Shown here in pieces: positions 42,563 to 49,799 of a stretch of 49,799 nt of DNA. The stretch's first letter is position 1; each line of letters starts with the position of its first letter. This DNA is from a virus. The notes below the pieces were generated by a model. It had not been told where the DNA came from. It searched no databases and saw only the letters and a program-made list of their open reading frames with translations. The position numbers were made by a program, and so were the translations under genes. The stretch lies in IMG/VR virus record IMGVR_UViG_3300022816_000110, positions 1-49,799 of that record; one strand, given 5' to 3'.

Positions 42563-42825
42563 CAGTCAATGCACTCAAATTTCTTTTGCCCGCCTGGCAT
42601 TGCTCCCCAATGGCTCCCTAGCATTGCTGCTATGTCCGATTGTGGTAATAATCCAATGAGAGCTATAAGAATCTCTTCTCTTGGACGGCGGTATCGATTA
42701 GCAATCCGCTGTATCGACTTACCTTCCCTGTGCATCTGGACAATGATTTTCGTTTGTTCTTTGCTCCAAGAAAAGTCGTATTCGTCGCAAACGATAACCT
42801 TTCGTTCAGTCTTGATTTTTGTCAT
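42562..42825 (-). CDS. Small helix-turn-helix protein
   Basis: About 87 residues with a helix-turn-helix-like segment (SWSKEQTKIIVQMHREGKSIQRIANRYRRPREEILIALIGL), similar to resolvase or sigma-type helices. The ATG at 42825 has GAGGGGTGG upstream. It follows the DnaC-like gene and could regulate early expression, which is inferred. Confidence 0.65.
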   Translation of the reverse strand: MTKIKTERKVIVCDEYDFSWSKEQTKIIVQMHREGKSIQRIANRYRRPREEILIALIGLLPQSDIAAMLGSHWGAMPGGQKKFECID

Positions 42826-42836
42826 ATGACCACCCC

Positions 42837-43694
42837 TCACGCGATGTCGTTAATTCGCCTCATCGCATCTTCTTGCCGCTTGGACGAAGCTAAGTTCTCG
42901 TATATTTCACATGAGCCTATGATTCTATCGATCAACCGACCGTAATTATCGAGCGGTTCGCCGTTCTTGCCCTTCGCAAACCAATTTCCCAAACGATTCA
43001 GATCTAAATTGCTCGTATAATTGGTTTTCTTTCCCATCCGACCATTGATGATTGGGAACAAAATATCGTTAAATTCCGTTTCTGTCAGTACGCCAGATCC
43101 AATCTCATCAAGCGTGAGCAAATCGCAATCAACGGCGGCTGTGATGATGTCGGTCAGCGAAACTTTGCTACTGTGCTTAAAAGTGTCCTTGGCAATGTTG
43201 AATAGTTGCGACACGTCGAGGAAGAGGCAAACATAACCTTGCTTGTCCAATTCGTGATGCACCGCAGCCATGAGATGGCTTTTTCCATTACCAGGAGTAC
43301 CATACAGCATTAAGCCTAGTTCTGTTGATTCGAAATCATTTGCAAACTTCTTGGCCTCGTAAAGCACACTTTCTGTCCCTCTTCGAGGTTCGAAGTTTTC
43401 GAAGGATGCTCGCTTGAGTCGGTCACTCATGATGCTTCGCTTATAATGCCGCTCAAGCCGATCACGCCGCGCTTTCCGTTCGCGTTCGAATTCTTCCTTC
43501 TCCATTTGTAATGCGACGCACTTGCAAACCGCTGGCATTGCGTATTTGTTGAAGAGTGGGAAGAACACTCTTTTCATCTCGACTTGGCAGTTCAAACAAC
43601 TGTACGTGCCGTCGTGTGGGTCATCTGCGAACAAAGAGGTCGAAGTTTTGTTGGGAACCGACAGGAAGGCTTCCGTTATTTGCTGAGCGTTCAT
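42837..43694 (-). CDS. DnaC-like helicase loader
   Basis: About 285 residues. A cysteine cluster near the N-terminus (CLNCQV...CKCVA) and a basic helical linker precede an AAA+ domain with Walker A GTPGNGKSHL (near residue 135) and Walker B DLLTLDEIGSG. It ends with sensor-like LIDRIIGSCEIYEN. It loads the host or phage helicase onto the origin with the DnaD-like initiator. ATG at 43694 was chosen because GGAGGTG is well spaced from it. It overlaps the DnaD-like gene. Confidence 0.88.
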   Translation of the reverse strand: MNAQQITEAFLSVPNKTSTSLFADDPHDGTYSCLNCQVEMKRVFFPLFNKYAMPAVCKCVALQMEKEEFERERKARRDRLERHYKRSIMSDRLKRASFENFEPRRGTESVLYEAKKFANDFESTELGLMLYGTPGNGKSHLMAAVHHELDKQGYVCLFLDVSQLFNIAKDTFKHSSKVSLTDIITAAVDCDLLTLDEIGSGVLTETEFNDILFPIINGRMGKKTNYTSNLDLNRLGNWFAKGKNGEPLDNYGRLIDRIIGSCEIYENLASSKRQEDAMRRINDIA

Positions 43695-44511
43695 CTTTTT
43701 CACCTCCGCGAGAATGAAGTTGTATTATTTTTTTGGAGTCGCTATCCATCTCAACTCCCAGCCGCTCGAATTGTTTCCGCAGCTTGCCGGGGCTCAAAAT
43801 GTTTTTTTGCCAAAAATGATGTGAAGTTGCCCATTCGATAATGGTCTTTACTTGCTCCTTATCTCTCTTGTCCAGTTCAAGGATTTTCCGGCATTCATCT
43901 GCCCAAAGTTGGTAATTAGGCTCCTGAACCTTATCTGTCCATTCTTTGATTTTCGAGTAAAAGAAGACCGCCATTTTGAAAGGAGATGAATCCTCGACAT
44001 ACGCCATGCGTTGACGAGTTGTCTTTATCTCTTTCTTGTTTACATTGTTATAATTGTTATAATTGTTGTTTGTGATCACTTGTTGATCATTTGATGATAC
44101 GTTGTTGATCACTTGCTGATCATCTGTTGATCGTTTGTTGATCACTTGTTGATCATTTTCCGGTTTATGATCTTGGTATAAGTCCCAATTCACTATAGAA
44201 ACAACGGAAAATTTGGTTGTTGGTTTGATGATCAAAAATTGACTTTTTTCTAAAAACTCAAGCCATCGCCAGACCGTTACGGCGCTCTTTTTTTGATCGT
44301 TTTTAAGACCGGAATTATACATCTCGTGAAGGTCGAAACGGCCAGTTACAAATTCTCCTGCTTGAAGCTCAACCGTCTGCCTGCCGATCATTTGATTTCG
44401 ATTCGTGTGACTCGCTTCCGTCAAACAAATGAGCCACAACCTTAACAGCTCCATGTCGTTGAACACTGGGTTTTTACGTATTTTCCGATGAAGGCATATC
44501 CACCCATCCAT
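43621..44511 (-). CDS. DnaD-like replication initiation protein
   Basis: A 296-residue protein. The N-terminus (WICLHRKIRKNPVFNDMELLRLWLICL) is the replisome-organiser winged-helix pattern. The middle is a repetitive NDQQVI-rich linker encoded by direct repeats (44077-44160). The C-terminus (LWADECRKILELDKRDKEQVKTIIEWATSHHFWQKNILSPGKLRKQFERL) is DnaD-like. It recruits the helicase loader, whose gene follows with an overlap. GGAGGTG precedes the ATG. Confidence 0.88.
   Translation of the reverse strand: MDGWICLHRKIRKNPVFNDMELLRLWLICLTEASHTNRNQMIGRQTVELQAGEFVTGRFDLHEMYNSGLKNDQKKSAVTVWRWLEFLEKSQFLIIKPTTKFSVVSIVNWDLYQDHKPENDQQVINKRSTDDQQVINNVSSNDQQVITNNNYNNYNNVNKKEIKTTRQRMAYVEDSSPFKMAVFFYSKIKEWTDKVQEPNYQLWADECRKILELDKRDKEQVKTIIEWATSHHFWQKNILSPGKLRKQFERLGVEMDSDSKKIIQLHSRGGEKDERSANNGSLPVGSQQNFDLFVRR
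44044..44160. repeat. Iteron-like repeats inside the initiator gene (probable origin)
   Basis: On the plus strand, TTGTTGATCA-type units recur about six times between 44079 and 44158 (variants ttgctgatca and ctgttgatcg). They are preceded by an AT-rich track with repeated taattgtta at 44044-44073. Initiator genes carrying their own origin repeats are common in Firmicute phages. Confidence 0.65.
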
Positions 44512-44643
44512 TAACTCTTTTCACCTCCTGTTAGCCGTTTTAAGGTATGTATGAAATTGTCAAAGAGCAATGATGCCTTCTTGCTCTGCATCGTCGGAGG
44601 CCCTCAGCTGACGCTCAGGACACCCGACGATAAAGGCAATCGC

Positions 44644-44766
44644 CTATATCGTTTCTTCTAATATCTTTTTCACATTGGCTTTGTTACGAAACAAATTTTT
44701 AACAATAACCTCATGCTGCAAAGGACTCTTATAAAACCAAATTCTCGCTAAAGATTCTAATGTCAA
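44644..44766 (-). CDS. Short early protein
   Basis: A 40-residue frame with a TTG start and AAGGTGAGG upstream: LTLESLARIWFYKSPLQHEV, then KNLFRNKANVKKILEETI. It is basic and helical. No family recognised. A longer frame runs upstream into the neighbouring gene. Confidence 0.4.
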   Translation of the reverse strand: MTLESLARIWFYKSPLQHEVIVKNLFRNKANVKKILEETI

Positions 44767-44779
44767 TGCCCTCACCTTT

Positions 44780-45034
44780 CTAAATGAGATCTGCACGTAT
44801 TGAATGTGATTCACAAAATGCCACATTTAGAAGAATCTCATCACCGCTCTGTAAATTATTTAATCTATATTCAACACGCTTTTTCCCCTTAACCGTAAGT
44901 ATTGCTCCCCCATCTTCATCAAGAGCAATAAATCCTTGTTCTAGCAATTTCGATGCGTTTCGAACATGAATATCTTTTTTTCCATCGATTGTTTTGTACA
45001 TTTTAATCACCATCCATCCGTTTTTATCCTGCAT
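44780..45034 (-). CDS. Hypothetical early protein
   Basis: An 84-residue protein (MVIKMYKTIDGKKDIHVRNASKLLEQGFIALDEDGGAILTVKGKKRVEYRLNN-type sequence). Its start overlaps the stop of the excisionase-like gene; an in-frame ATG seven codons later (45013) is also possible. It looks beta-rich. Function unknown. Confidence 0.55.
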   Translation of the reverse strand: MQDKNGWMVIKMYKTIDGKKDIHVRNASKLLEQGFIALDEDGGAILTVKGKKRVEYRLNNLQSGDEILLNVAFCESHSIRADLI

Positions 45035-45230
45035 TTTCCTGTTTATCTATCCAAATTAAAAAAGTTGATTTGCGAATGCGACGGGTGTTTCCTACTTTAA
45101 GGCTGGGCATATCTCCTGAATTACACCAATTATAAATAGTGGCTTTAGTTACGCTTAGGTAAACAGATAATTGCTCAACAGTTAAAATTTCTGGTAAATC
45201 TTCTAGTTTTAACTCCATACTCTTTTCCAT
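45024..45230 (-). CDS. Excisionase-like helix-turn-helix protein
   Basis: A 68-residue protein with LTVEQLSVYLSVTKATIYNWCNSGDMPSLKVGNTRRIRKSTFLIWI, the HTH_17/excisionase pattern of a winged helix with a basic wing. It may serve as recombination directionality factor for the integrase or as an early regulator. AGGAGGGG precedes the ATG. It is the second gene of the leftward early operon. Confidence 0.8.
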   Translation of the reverse strand: MEKSMELKLEDLPEILTVEQLSVYLSVTKATIYNWCNSGDMPSLKVGNTRRIRKSTFLIWIDKQENAG

Positions 45231-45253
45231 ATTTAACCCCTCCTAATTTCTAT

Positions 45254-45457
45254 TTACTCTTTTGACTCAACTAAAAAAATGTCATCAGGTTTTTTATCAA
45301 AAACTCCAGCAATCTTTACTGCCAAATCATATGACAAACCACGTTTTCCATTTTCAATTTGCCAGTAATATGGTTTGCTTACTCCGATTGCATCTGCAAC
45401 TTCCTGATAAGTTAAATTACTGTCTAAACGTGTCAGTTGCAGTTTGCTTTTCCCCAT
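45254..45457 (-). CDS. Cro-like XRE family regulator
   Basis: About 67 residues: LTRLDSNLTYQEVADAIGVSKPYYWQIENGKRGLSYDLAVKIAGVFDKKPDDIFL, a compact helix-turn-helix protein. It is divergent from the repressor at 45.6 kb across an operator-rich region, the lambda cro position. ATG at 45457 has AGGTGG upstream. Confidence 0.85.
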   Translation of the reverse strand: MGKSKLQLTRLDSNLTYQEVADAIGVSKPYYWQIENGKRGLSYDLAVKIAGVFDKKPDDIFLVESKE

Positions 45458-45482
45458 CTGTACCACCACCTGTGAATCAATA

Positions 45483-45603
45483 AGTTAACTAACTGCGTAC
45501 TCAAATAATAAGTTAACTAGTTGTTAATGTCAATAAAAAGTTTCTATTTAGTTAACTTTGTTGCAGTTAACTATATGCTAACTTATACTGTAATAAGTTA
45601 ACT
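45483..45603. promoter_or_regulatory. Immunity operators: five AGTTAACT sites
   Basis: The palindrome AGTTAACT occurs at 45483-45490, 45511-45518, 45550-45557, 45565-45572 and 45596-45603, all within the divergent promoter region. The spacing and density fit binding by the two XRE proteins encoded on either side. Confidence 0.85.
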
Positions 45604-45620
45604 AATACGAGGTGATTAAT

Positions 45621-46052
45621 TTGGAATTTCCAGAAAGACTTAAAAGTCTAAGAAAAGATAAAGGTATGACTCAAGAAGAATTAGGATTAAAGATAAATGT
45701 TACTAAGGTATCAATTTCTGGTTATGAAAATGGCAATAGAACTCCTGACATGGATACTTTGCAAAAAATAGCAGATGTATTGGAAACAACAATTGACTAC
45801 TTATTGGGTAGACAAGACCAAAACAACTACATACCTGAATGGGCAACCTCAAAAGATAAACGTGATTTTAAAAAAATGCTTGAAGATGATGGCGAGATAA
45901 TGTTTGATGGAGTGCCTATGTCTGAGAGAGATCGGGAACGGGTAATGGACGTGTTGTCTGGACTATTCTGGGAGGCTAAAGAAATGAATAAAAAAACATA
46001 TGGCAAAAAAAACAACAAAAAAAACTCATTGAATGAAAACAACAAAGAGTAG
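45621..46052 (+). CDS. CI-like XRE repressor
   Basis: About 143 residues. The N-terminal helix-turn-helix (LKSLRKDKGMTQEELGLKINVTKVSISGYENGNRTPDMDTLQKIADVL) is followed by a C-terminal region (IPEWATSKDKRDFKKMLEDDGEIMFDGVPMS) and a Lys/Asn-rich tail. It should keep the prophage silent by binding the AGTTAACT operators. TTG at 45621 has GAGGTG at good spacing; GTG at 45612 is a weaker choice. It is followed directly by an ImmA-like protease gene. Confidence 0.85.
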   Translation: MEFPERLKSLRKDKGMTQEELGLKINVTKVSISGYENGNRTPDMDTLQKIADVLETTIDYLLGRQDQNNYIPEWATSKDKRDFKKMLEDDGEIMFDGVPMSERDRERVMDVLSGLFWEAKEMNKKTYGKKNNKKNSLNENNKE

Positions 46053-46061
46053 GTGAAGTGT

Positions 46062-46472
46062 TTGGACGAAATCGTACTCAAGCTTGTAAAAAAGTATAAA
46101 ACAAGTGATCCTTTTCAACTCGCCCAAGCACTTAACATTATGGTTCGCTATGCTGACCTTGGAGAAGAAACAAAAGGGCTATATTATAAAAAAATCAGAA
46201 GACGATTTATAGTTATACATGAACGATTAGATCAACAATGGGCGCGCATGGTGTGCGCTCACGAACTGGGACATGATAGGCTTCATCCAGGTATCAGTCG
46301 GTTTTGGATAGATGAGCATTCTTTTTTTAATGCTGGTAAATATGAGCGTCAAGCAAATTTGTTTGCAATTAAATTACTTACATACCCAAACGTACAAATG
46401 GAAGATGAGCCGCTTAACTGGTATTTAGCACGCAACAACATCCCACAAGAAATGCATACTTTTTTCAACTAA
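46062..46472 (+). CDS. ImmA/IrrE family metallopeptidase
   Basis: About 136 residues with the zinc protease motif VCAHELGHDRLHPG (HExxH) and a downstream ERQANLFAIKLL glutamate helix. ImmA proteins cleave the partner repressor during SOS induction or mobile-element transfer. TTG at 46062 has AGGTGA upstream. It is cotranscribed with the repressor. Confidence 0.9.
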   Translation: MDEIVLKLVKKYKTSDPFQLAQALNIMVRYADLGEETKGLYYKKIRRRFIVIHERLDQQWARMVCAHELGHDRLHPGISRFWIDEHSFFNAGKYERQANLFAIKLLTYPNVQMEDEPLNWYLARNNIPQEMHTFFN

Positions 46473-46533
46473 AGATCGTTATACTTCAGTCATCTAACTT
46501 GCGCTTCCATCGCTGCAAGGCGATTTACTATAT

Positions 46534-46554
46534 ACATAATTAGAACATACGTTC
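46534..46554 (+). promoter_or_regulatory. Integrase promoter with LexA/SOS-like box
   Basis: GAACATACGTTC (46543-46554) fits the Bacillus LexA (DinR) consensus GAACNNNNGTTC. It lies directly after a -10-like CATAAT and 17 bp before the integrase start, so LexA binding would block transcription. Confidence 0.65.
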
Positions 46555-46571
46555 TGAAATGAGGTGGTTTT

Positions 46572-47744
46572 TTGAGTATTCGAAAAAGAAATGGAAAGTA
46601 TTATTTTCGCTACGATGTAATTGATACAATGACTGGTAAACGAAAGCAAAAAGAGACTCGCGGCTACAATAGTGAACGTGAACTGAAACCCGAAATGATT
46701 CGGATTCAATCGGAGCTGTTAGCGGGAACATACGTGGAAGAAAAAAACATCGGATTTTTAGAATGGGTAGATCGGTGGCTAGAAATCTATGGTTCTACTG
46801 GCAAAGTAAAAAATAGAACTGTAGACATTAGGAGATTAAGTCTGCAGGCGGCTAAAAAAAAGTTTTCGGGCCTTAAAGTCAAAGAAGTTACTCCATTACA
46901 ATATCAAAATTTATTAGACGAATTAAAAGCAGATGGAAGCGCAAAGCGAACAATCGAAATGTTACATGAAGCCTGTAATATGATGTTTCGAAAAGCAGTC
47001 CAGCTGGAGATAATTAAAACAAATCCAACGCTTCTTGCAGAAATACCCGCATTTCCTCAAACAGTCGAGCAACTTGAAAATGAAGATGAGCTACCAAAAT
47101 ATTTAGAAAAAGAAGAACTCGCAAAATTACTTAACACTGCAAAAGAATATGGAGATCCACAAGGATATCATGCCTTATTTATTCTTGCCTATACAGGTAT
47201 GAGAATAGGTGAACTGTGCGCTCTCAAAATTTCAGACATTGACGAAATTAACAAACAAATCAACATAACCAAAACCCTCTACGACAGAAAAGGTCTAAGA
47301 AAGTTCGAACTCAACACACCAAAAACTAAATCCTCGATTCGTAAAATCGACGTTAGTAGCACAGTGATAGGCATTATAAAAAAACAAGAGAAATGGCGAA
47401 ATGAATATAAGATTGCACAACGCAAAAAATTCTACAATAACGAACAATTCGTATTCATTAATAACAAGCAGCTTCCTGGGTACCCTGCGCCAATAAAACA
47501 ATTTGAAACATTTATGAAGATCATACTTGAAGAAGCAGGCTTATCCAATGCTCTCACTCCCCATTCACTTCGGCATACTTACACTTCTTTAATGGCAGAG
47601 GCCGGTGTTGAACTTCCTGCAATTCAAAGACTGTTAGGACACAGAAATGACTCAGTTACAAGAGACGTCTATCTACACGTCACAAAAGCTAAAAAACGAG
47701 AAGCCGTTGATAAGTTGGATTTACTCATGAATGGGTTGTTATAA
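46572..47744 (+). CDS. int: Tyrosine integrase
   Basis: A 390-residue phage integrase with the full three-domain build: an AP2-like arm-binding start (IRKRNGKYYFRYDVIDTMTGKRKQKETRGYNSEREL), a SAM-like core-binding domain (about 60-165), and a catalytic domain with Arg in TGMRIGELCAL, HSLRHTYTSL and LGHRNDSVTRDVYLHV (RHRY set). The TTG start has GAGGTGG. It integrates the phage; the att core should lie close to its 3' end. A partial second copy of its coding sequence closes the window. Confidence 0.93.
   Translation: MSIRKRNGKYYFRYDVIDTMTGKRKQKETRGYNSERELKPEMIRIQSELLAGTYVEEKNIGFLEWVDRWLEIYGSTGKVKNRTVDIRRLSLQAAKKKFSGLKVKEVTPLQYQNLLDELKADGSAKRTIEMLHEACNMMFRKAVQLEIIKTNPTLLAEIPAFPQTVEQLENEDELPKYLEKEELAKLLNTAKEYGDPQGYHALFILAYTGMRIGELCALKISDIDEINKQINITKTLYDRKGLRKFELNTPKTKSSIRKIDVSSTVIGIIKKQEKWRNEYKIAQRKKFYNNEQFVFINNKQLPGYPAPIKQFETFMKIILEEAGLSNALTPHSLRHTYTSLMAEAGVELPAIQRLLGHRNDSVTRDVYLHVTKAKKREAVDKLDLLMNGLL
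47560..47658 (+). repeat. 99-bp direct repeat, integrase copy
   Basis: This stretch of the integrase gene recurs identically at 49701-49799, the last bases of the window. The offset is 2141 bp. Confidence 0.9.
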
Positions 47745-48002
47745 TTTCGTGGGGAAAATGTGGGATGTTTATTTGAAGATCACTGTTATATAGGGCTATC
47801 CAAGCTCCTATCGACCATGTTCTACATGACCTCCTTTTTCAAATAGGCTGTTATCATCGATAATGCTTGTTCGTGAGTATACGTTTCTTGCTCCAACAGC
47901 ACGGCGGATAATATATCCTTCTGGGAAGGCGTATACCGTCTAGCCGACTTTAGCTGCTCCTTGCTGAACCTTGGTTCCAGCTCAGCTTCCTGCAATCTGC
48001 TT
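47728..48002. repeat. Left arm of 275-bp inverted repeat
   Basis: Positions 47728-48002 are the reverse complement of 49434-49708 (x pairs with 97436-x). The arm runs from the last codons of the integrase through the intergenic region into the 3' part of the 62-residue protein gene in reverse, ending inside the second repressor gene. Confidence 0.9.
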
Positions 48003-48371
48003 GTTCATATGCTTAGCTTCCCAGAACAACCCTGTAAGCACATCCATTACGCGCTGACGATCGGTAGCACTAAGCGGTACGCCGTCAAACATAATTTCTC
48101 CGTCTTCCTCAAGCAGCTTTTTAAAGTCGCGCTTATCTTTATACGTAGCCCACTCAGGTATAGTTGCCGAGGCTGCATCGCGGCCAAGCAAATAATCGGT
48201 TGTCGTCAGTAAGATATCTGCCATTTTTTGCAAATCCTCACTTGTTGGTGTCACTCGATCATTCTCGATATGACCAAAGTTAGAGCGGCCCATCTCGAGC
48301 TTTGCGGCGACATCCTGCTGCGTTAATCCGCGCTCAACCCTTAGTTGTTTAATTCGTGCACCCAATGACAT
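47982..48371 (-). CDS. Second XRE repressor, C-terminus at a repeat joint
   Basis: A 129-residue protein with IKQLRVERGLTQQDVAAKLEMGRSNFGHIENDRVTPTSEDLQKMADIL, then IPEWATYKDKRDFKKLLEEDGEIMFDGVPLS and ADRQRVMDVLTGLFWEAKHMNK. Its C-terminal half is nearly the same as that of the repressor at 45.6 kb, but the DNA-binding half differs. The last five residues lie in the inverted-repeat arm, so the true end is uncertain. GGAGGG precedes the ATG. It is divergent from the sigma-like gene. Confidence 0.8.
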   Translation of the reverse strand: MSLGARIKQLRVERGLTQQDVAAKLEMGRSNFGHIENDRVTPTSEDLQKMADILLTTTDYLLGRDAASATIPEWATYKDKRDFKKLLEEDGEIMFDGVPLSATDRQRVMDVLTGLFWEAKHMNKQIAGS

Positions 48372-48399
48372 TATAAATACCCTCCGTTTTTGAATATTG

Positions 48400-48591
48400 G
48401 TATTTTAAATACTTGACGGTAATTAAAATACCAAATACAATGAGATTCATCAGACGAACACTTAAAGAAATGTATCAGCAGATCATTATCGCTATTTTAA
48501 CTACTTAAAAGTAAGTATATTTTTGATTGGGAGTATTGTCAATACCGGAGATGTCGCTATATTTTTTTGTTATGAAAGGTATTTTAAATAC
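48400..48591. promoter_or_regulatory. Operators GTATT-N3-AATAC of the second repressor
   Basis: GTATTTTAAATAC occurs at 48400-48412 and 48579-48591, GTATTGTCAATAC at 48533-48545, and a near-match ggtaattaaaatacc at 48418-48432. All lie in the divergent intergenic region between the second repressor and the sigma-like gene, one close to each start. They differ from the AGTTAACT sites of the other repressor. Confidence 0.8.
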
Positions 48592-48626
48592 TCATTATTC
48601 ATTAAAACCTAAGGGAGGTTATTTGA

Positions 48627-49247
48627 ATGAATGCAGAACAACAGGTGATTGATCAATTACATGCGTATAAACGGCTAAAAGCGAGAAAAAAACAGCTGGA
48701 GGGTACTTCGGTAGGACCAGGCATGCGGCTAAGCGCAGTGTATGAGGATGATCATTTGCAGGAGCTTCATCGGCAGCTGCGCAAGCTGCCTTCCTATATG
48801 TACTTGGATGAGCAGGATCAGCGTATCGAAGCAGCGGCGCATGCGAATCTATCGAAATATCCAATTGGAACGAAAGCGCAGCTAAACGAAGTAAAGAAAA
48901 GCCGTGCAACAGCAAGTCCAGCGGATGAGAAGCTGCTGCGAGAGCTGGAGAAAAAGATTGAGAAGGTGCTTGAAGCGCGAGAAGGCTCGGGCGGCTTTGA
49001 AGGTTATATGGGCGTCATCGATAAAATAAGCGAGCTTCAGGATATAGAGAAGCAGCTGCAATCTATCGATCAAGCGCTTGAAGCGTTAGAAGCATATGCG
49101 CCCGATTACGCTCGGCTGCTGAAGCTTCGTTTTATAGAAGGGAAACCTACAGAGTTTGTTGCTTCGGAGCTGGGTATCGTTGATCGCACGTTCCGAAGAT
49201 GGAAGCAGAAGGCGCTTCAAGAAGTTGTCCGCTTTCTGTCCGCCTAA
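48627..49247 (+). CDS. Sigma-like regulatory protein with long coiled coil
   Basis: A 206-residue protein. The N-terminal three-quarters are helical, with charged heptads (KLLRELEKKIEKVLEAREG, KISELQDIEKQLQSIDQALEALEAY). The C-terminus (YARLLKLRFIEGKPTEFVASELGIVDRTFRRWKQKALQ) is a sigma-region-4-like helix-turn-helix. Such proteins act as phage-type activators. GGGAGG precedes the ATG. The operator 48579-48591 suggests control by the second repressor. Higher GC than the phage lysogeny genes. Confidence 0.75.
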   Translation: MNAEQQVIDQLHAYKRLKARKKQLEGTSVGPGMRLSAVYEDDHLQELHRQLRKLPSYMYLDEQDQRIEAAAHANLSKYPIGTKAQLNEVKKSRATASPADEKLLRELEKKIEKVLEAREGSGGFEGYMGVIDKISELQDIEKQLQSIDQALEALEAYAPDYARLLKLRFIEGKPTEFVASELGIVDRTFRRWKQKALQEVVRFLSA

Positions 49248-49302
49248 TGTCCGTTTTCGCTCAAATAACCGTGATATTATGATATTGTACCAAAGATCAT
49301 AA

Positions 49303-49350
49303 ACGGGGACGAGCGGTGGACGACACCGAGCGTCCCTTTTGTTTTATCCA
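49303..49350 (+). terminator. Terminator after the sigma-like gene
   Basis: gggacg...cgtccc with an inner cggtg/caccg helix is followed by ttttgtttta on the plus strand. Confidence 0.75.
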
Positions 49351-49425
49351 GATGAGGAGGTGGCTCAGATGTGAGCGCGGGTGGGTGAAATGGTGCAAAT
49401 CGTAACAGGGCGGAGGCAGAACAAA

Positions 49426-49614
49426 ATGAACAAAAGCAGATTGCAGGAAGCTGAGCTGGAACCAAGGTTCAGCAAGGAGCAGCTAAAGTCGGCTAGACGG
49501 TATACGCCTTCCCAGAAGGATATATTATCCGCCGTGCTGTTGGAGCAAGAAACGTATACTCACGAACAAGCATTATCGATGATAACAGCCTATTTGAAAA
49601 AGGAGGTCATGTAG
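49426..49614 (+). CDS. Small hypothetical protein
   Basis: A 62-residue protein (MNKSRLQEAELEPRFSKEQLKSARRYTPSQKDILSAVLLEQETYTHEQALSMITAYLKKEVM-type sequence, shown here by its start and helical end). GGAGG lies nine bases upstream of this ATG; a longer frame from 49381 is less likely. Most of the gene lies in the right inverted-repeat arm, and its 3' part recurs in reverse at 47.7-48.0 kb. Function unknown. Confidence 0.55.
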   Translation: MNKSRLQEAELEPRFSKEQLKSARRYTPSQKDILSAVLLEQETYTHEQALSMITAYLKKEVM

Positions 49615-49708
49615 AACATGGTCGATAGGAGCTTGGATAGCCCTATATAACAGTGATCTTCAAATAAACATCCCACATTTTCCCCACGAAATTATAACAA
49701 CCCATTCA
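49434..49708. repeat. Right arm of 275-bp inverted repeat
   Basis: Partner of 47728-48002. The arm ends in the reversed integrase 3' end, where cccattca is shared with the integrase coding sequence that follows. Confidence 0.9.
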
Positions 49709-49799
49709 CTTCGGCATACTTACACTTCTTTAATGGCAGAGGCCGGTGTTGAACTTCCTGCAATTCAAAGACTGTTAGGACACAGAAATGACTCAGTTA
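49701..49799 (+). pseudogene. Partial second integrase copy at the window end
   Basis: These 99 bases repeat integrase positions 47560-47658 exactly and include the HSLRHTYTS codons. They continue to the window edge. This copy is joined to the reversed 3' end of the same gene through the 8-bp overlap cccattca. Confidence 0.85.

Noticed and set aside
44512-44640. Short minus-strand peptide frame with an imperfect hairpin
   Set aside because: No acceptable start codon; I see no convincing gene or RNA here.
47745-47830. attR core after the integrase
   Set aside because: An att site is expected here, but no matching core was found near the left end, and the inverted repeat makes this region unreliable.

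Overview
The window looks like a temperate Bacillales phage, most probably a Paenibacillus prophage. It has AGGAGG-type ribosome sites, many TTG and GTG starts, DnaD/DnaC replication genes, and an XRE plus ImmA immunity region. The genus is inferred from gene style only. The virion genes form a mosaic: a lambda-like head and packaging set (Nu1, GpA, portal, ClpP-like protease, gpD, gpE) followed by a P2-like contractile tail (sheath, tube, frameshifted chaperone, tape measure, X, D, V-like, U, W, J, I, long fibre).

Layout. Lysogeny is on the plus strand at the right (45.6-47.7 kb): repressor, ImmA-like protease, and a tyrosine integrase with a LexA/SOS-like box at its promoter. The lytic genes run leftward on the minus strand: Cro-like and excisionase-like regulators, DnaD-like initiator with iteron-like repeats, DnaC-like loader, small early genes, late regulator (39.1 kb), a small recombinase, packaging and head (31.6-25 kb), tail (25-9 kb), fibre, XkdX-like protein, holin and M23 endolysin (7.3 kb).

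Accessory cargo breaks this order. At 4.7-7.3 kb, beyond the lysis genes and on the opposite strand, is a tightly coupled three-gene operon: a GHKL ATPase, a STAS-like (DUF4325-like) protein and a membrane coiled-coil protein. At 33.2-35.2 kb is an AT-rich three-gene cassette of unknown function. At 36.6-38.4 kb a plus-strand insert carries an Sm-like small protein and a secreted-peptide/membrane-protein pair. That insert sits between two copies of a roughly 0.5 kb segment holding the late regulator and a probable structured RNA; the left regulator copy is a pseudogene, and an HNH pseudogene lies inside the insert.

Both ends of the window are abnormal. At the left, a 681-bp inverted repeat (94-774 / 2406-3086) brackets an Mrr-like nuclease gene, and the outermost 93 bases are a fragment of a HicB-like gene. 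At the right, a 275-bp inverted repeat (47728-48002 / 49434-49708) brackets a second XRE repressor and a sigma-like gene, and the window ends in a second copy of part of the integrase. The joints I examined have about 6-8 bp of microhomology or more, which fits amplification or assembly fold-back chimeras; real inversions are not excluded. Gene order in 1-3086 and 47728-49799 should therefore be treated with caution. I could not place attL or attR, and I saw no tRNA genes, insertion sequences or CRISPR arrays.
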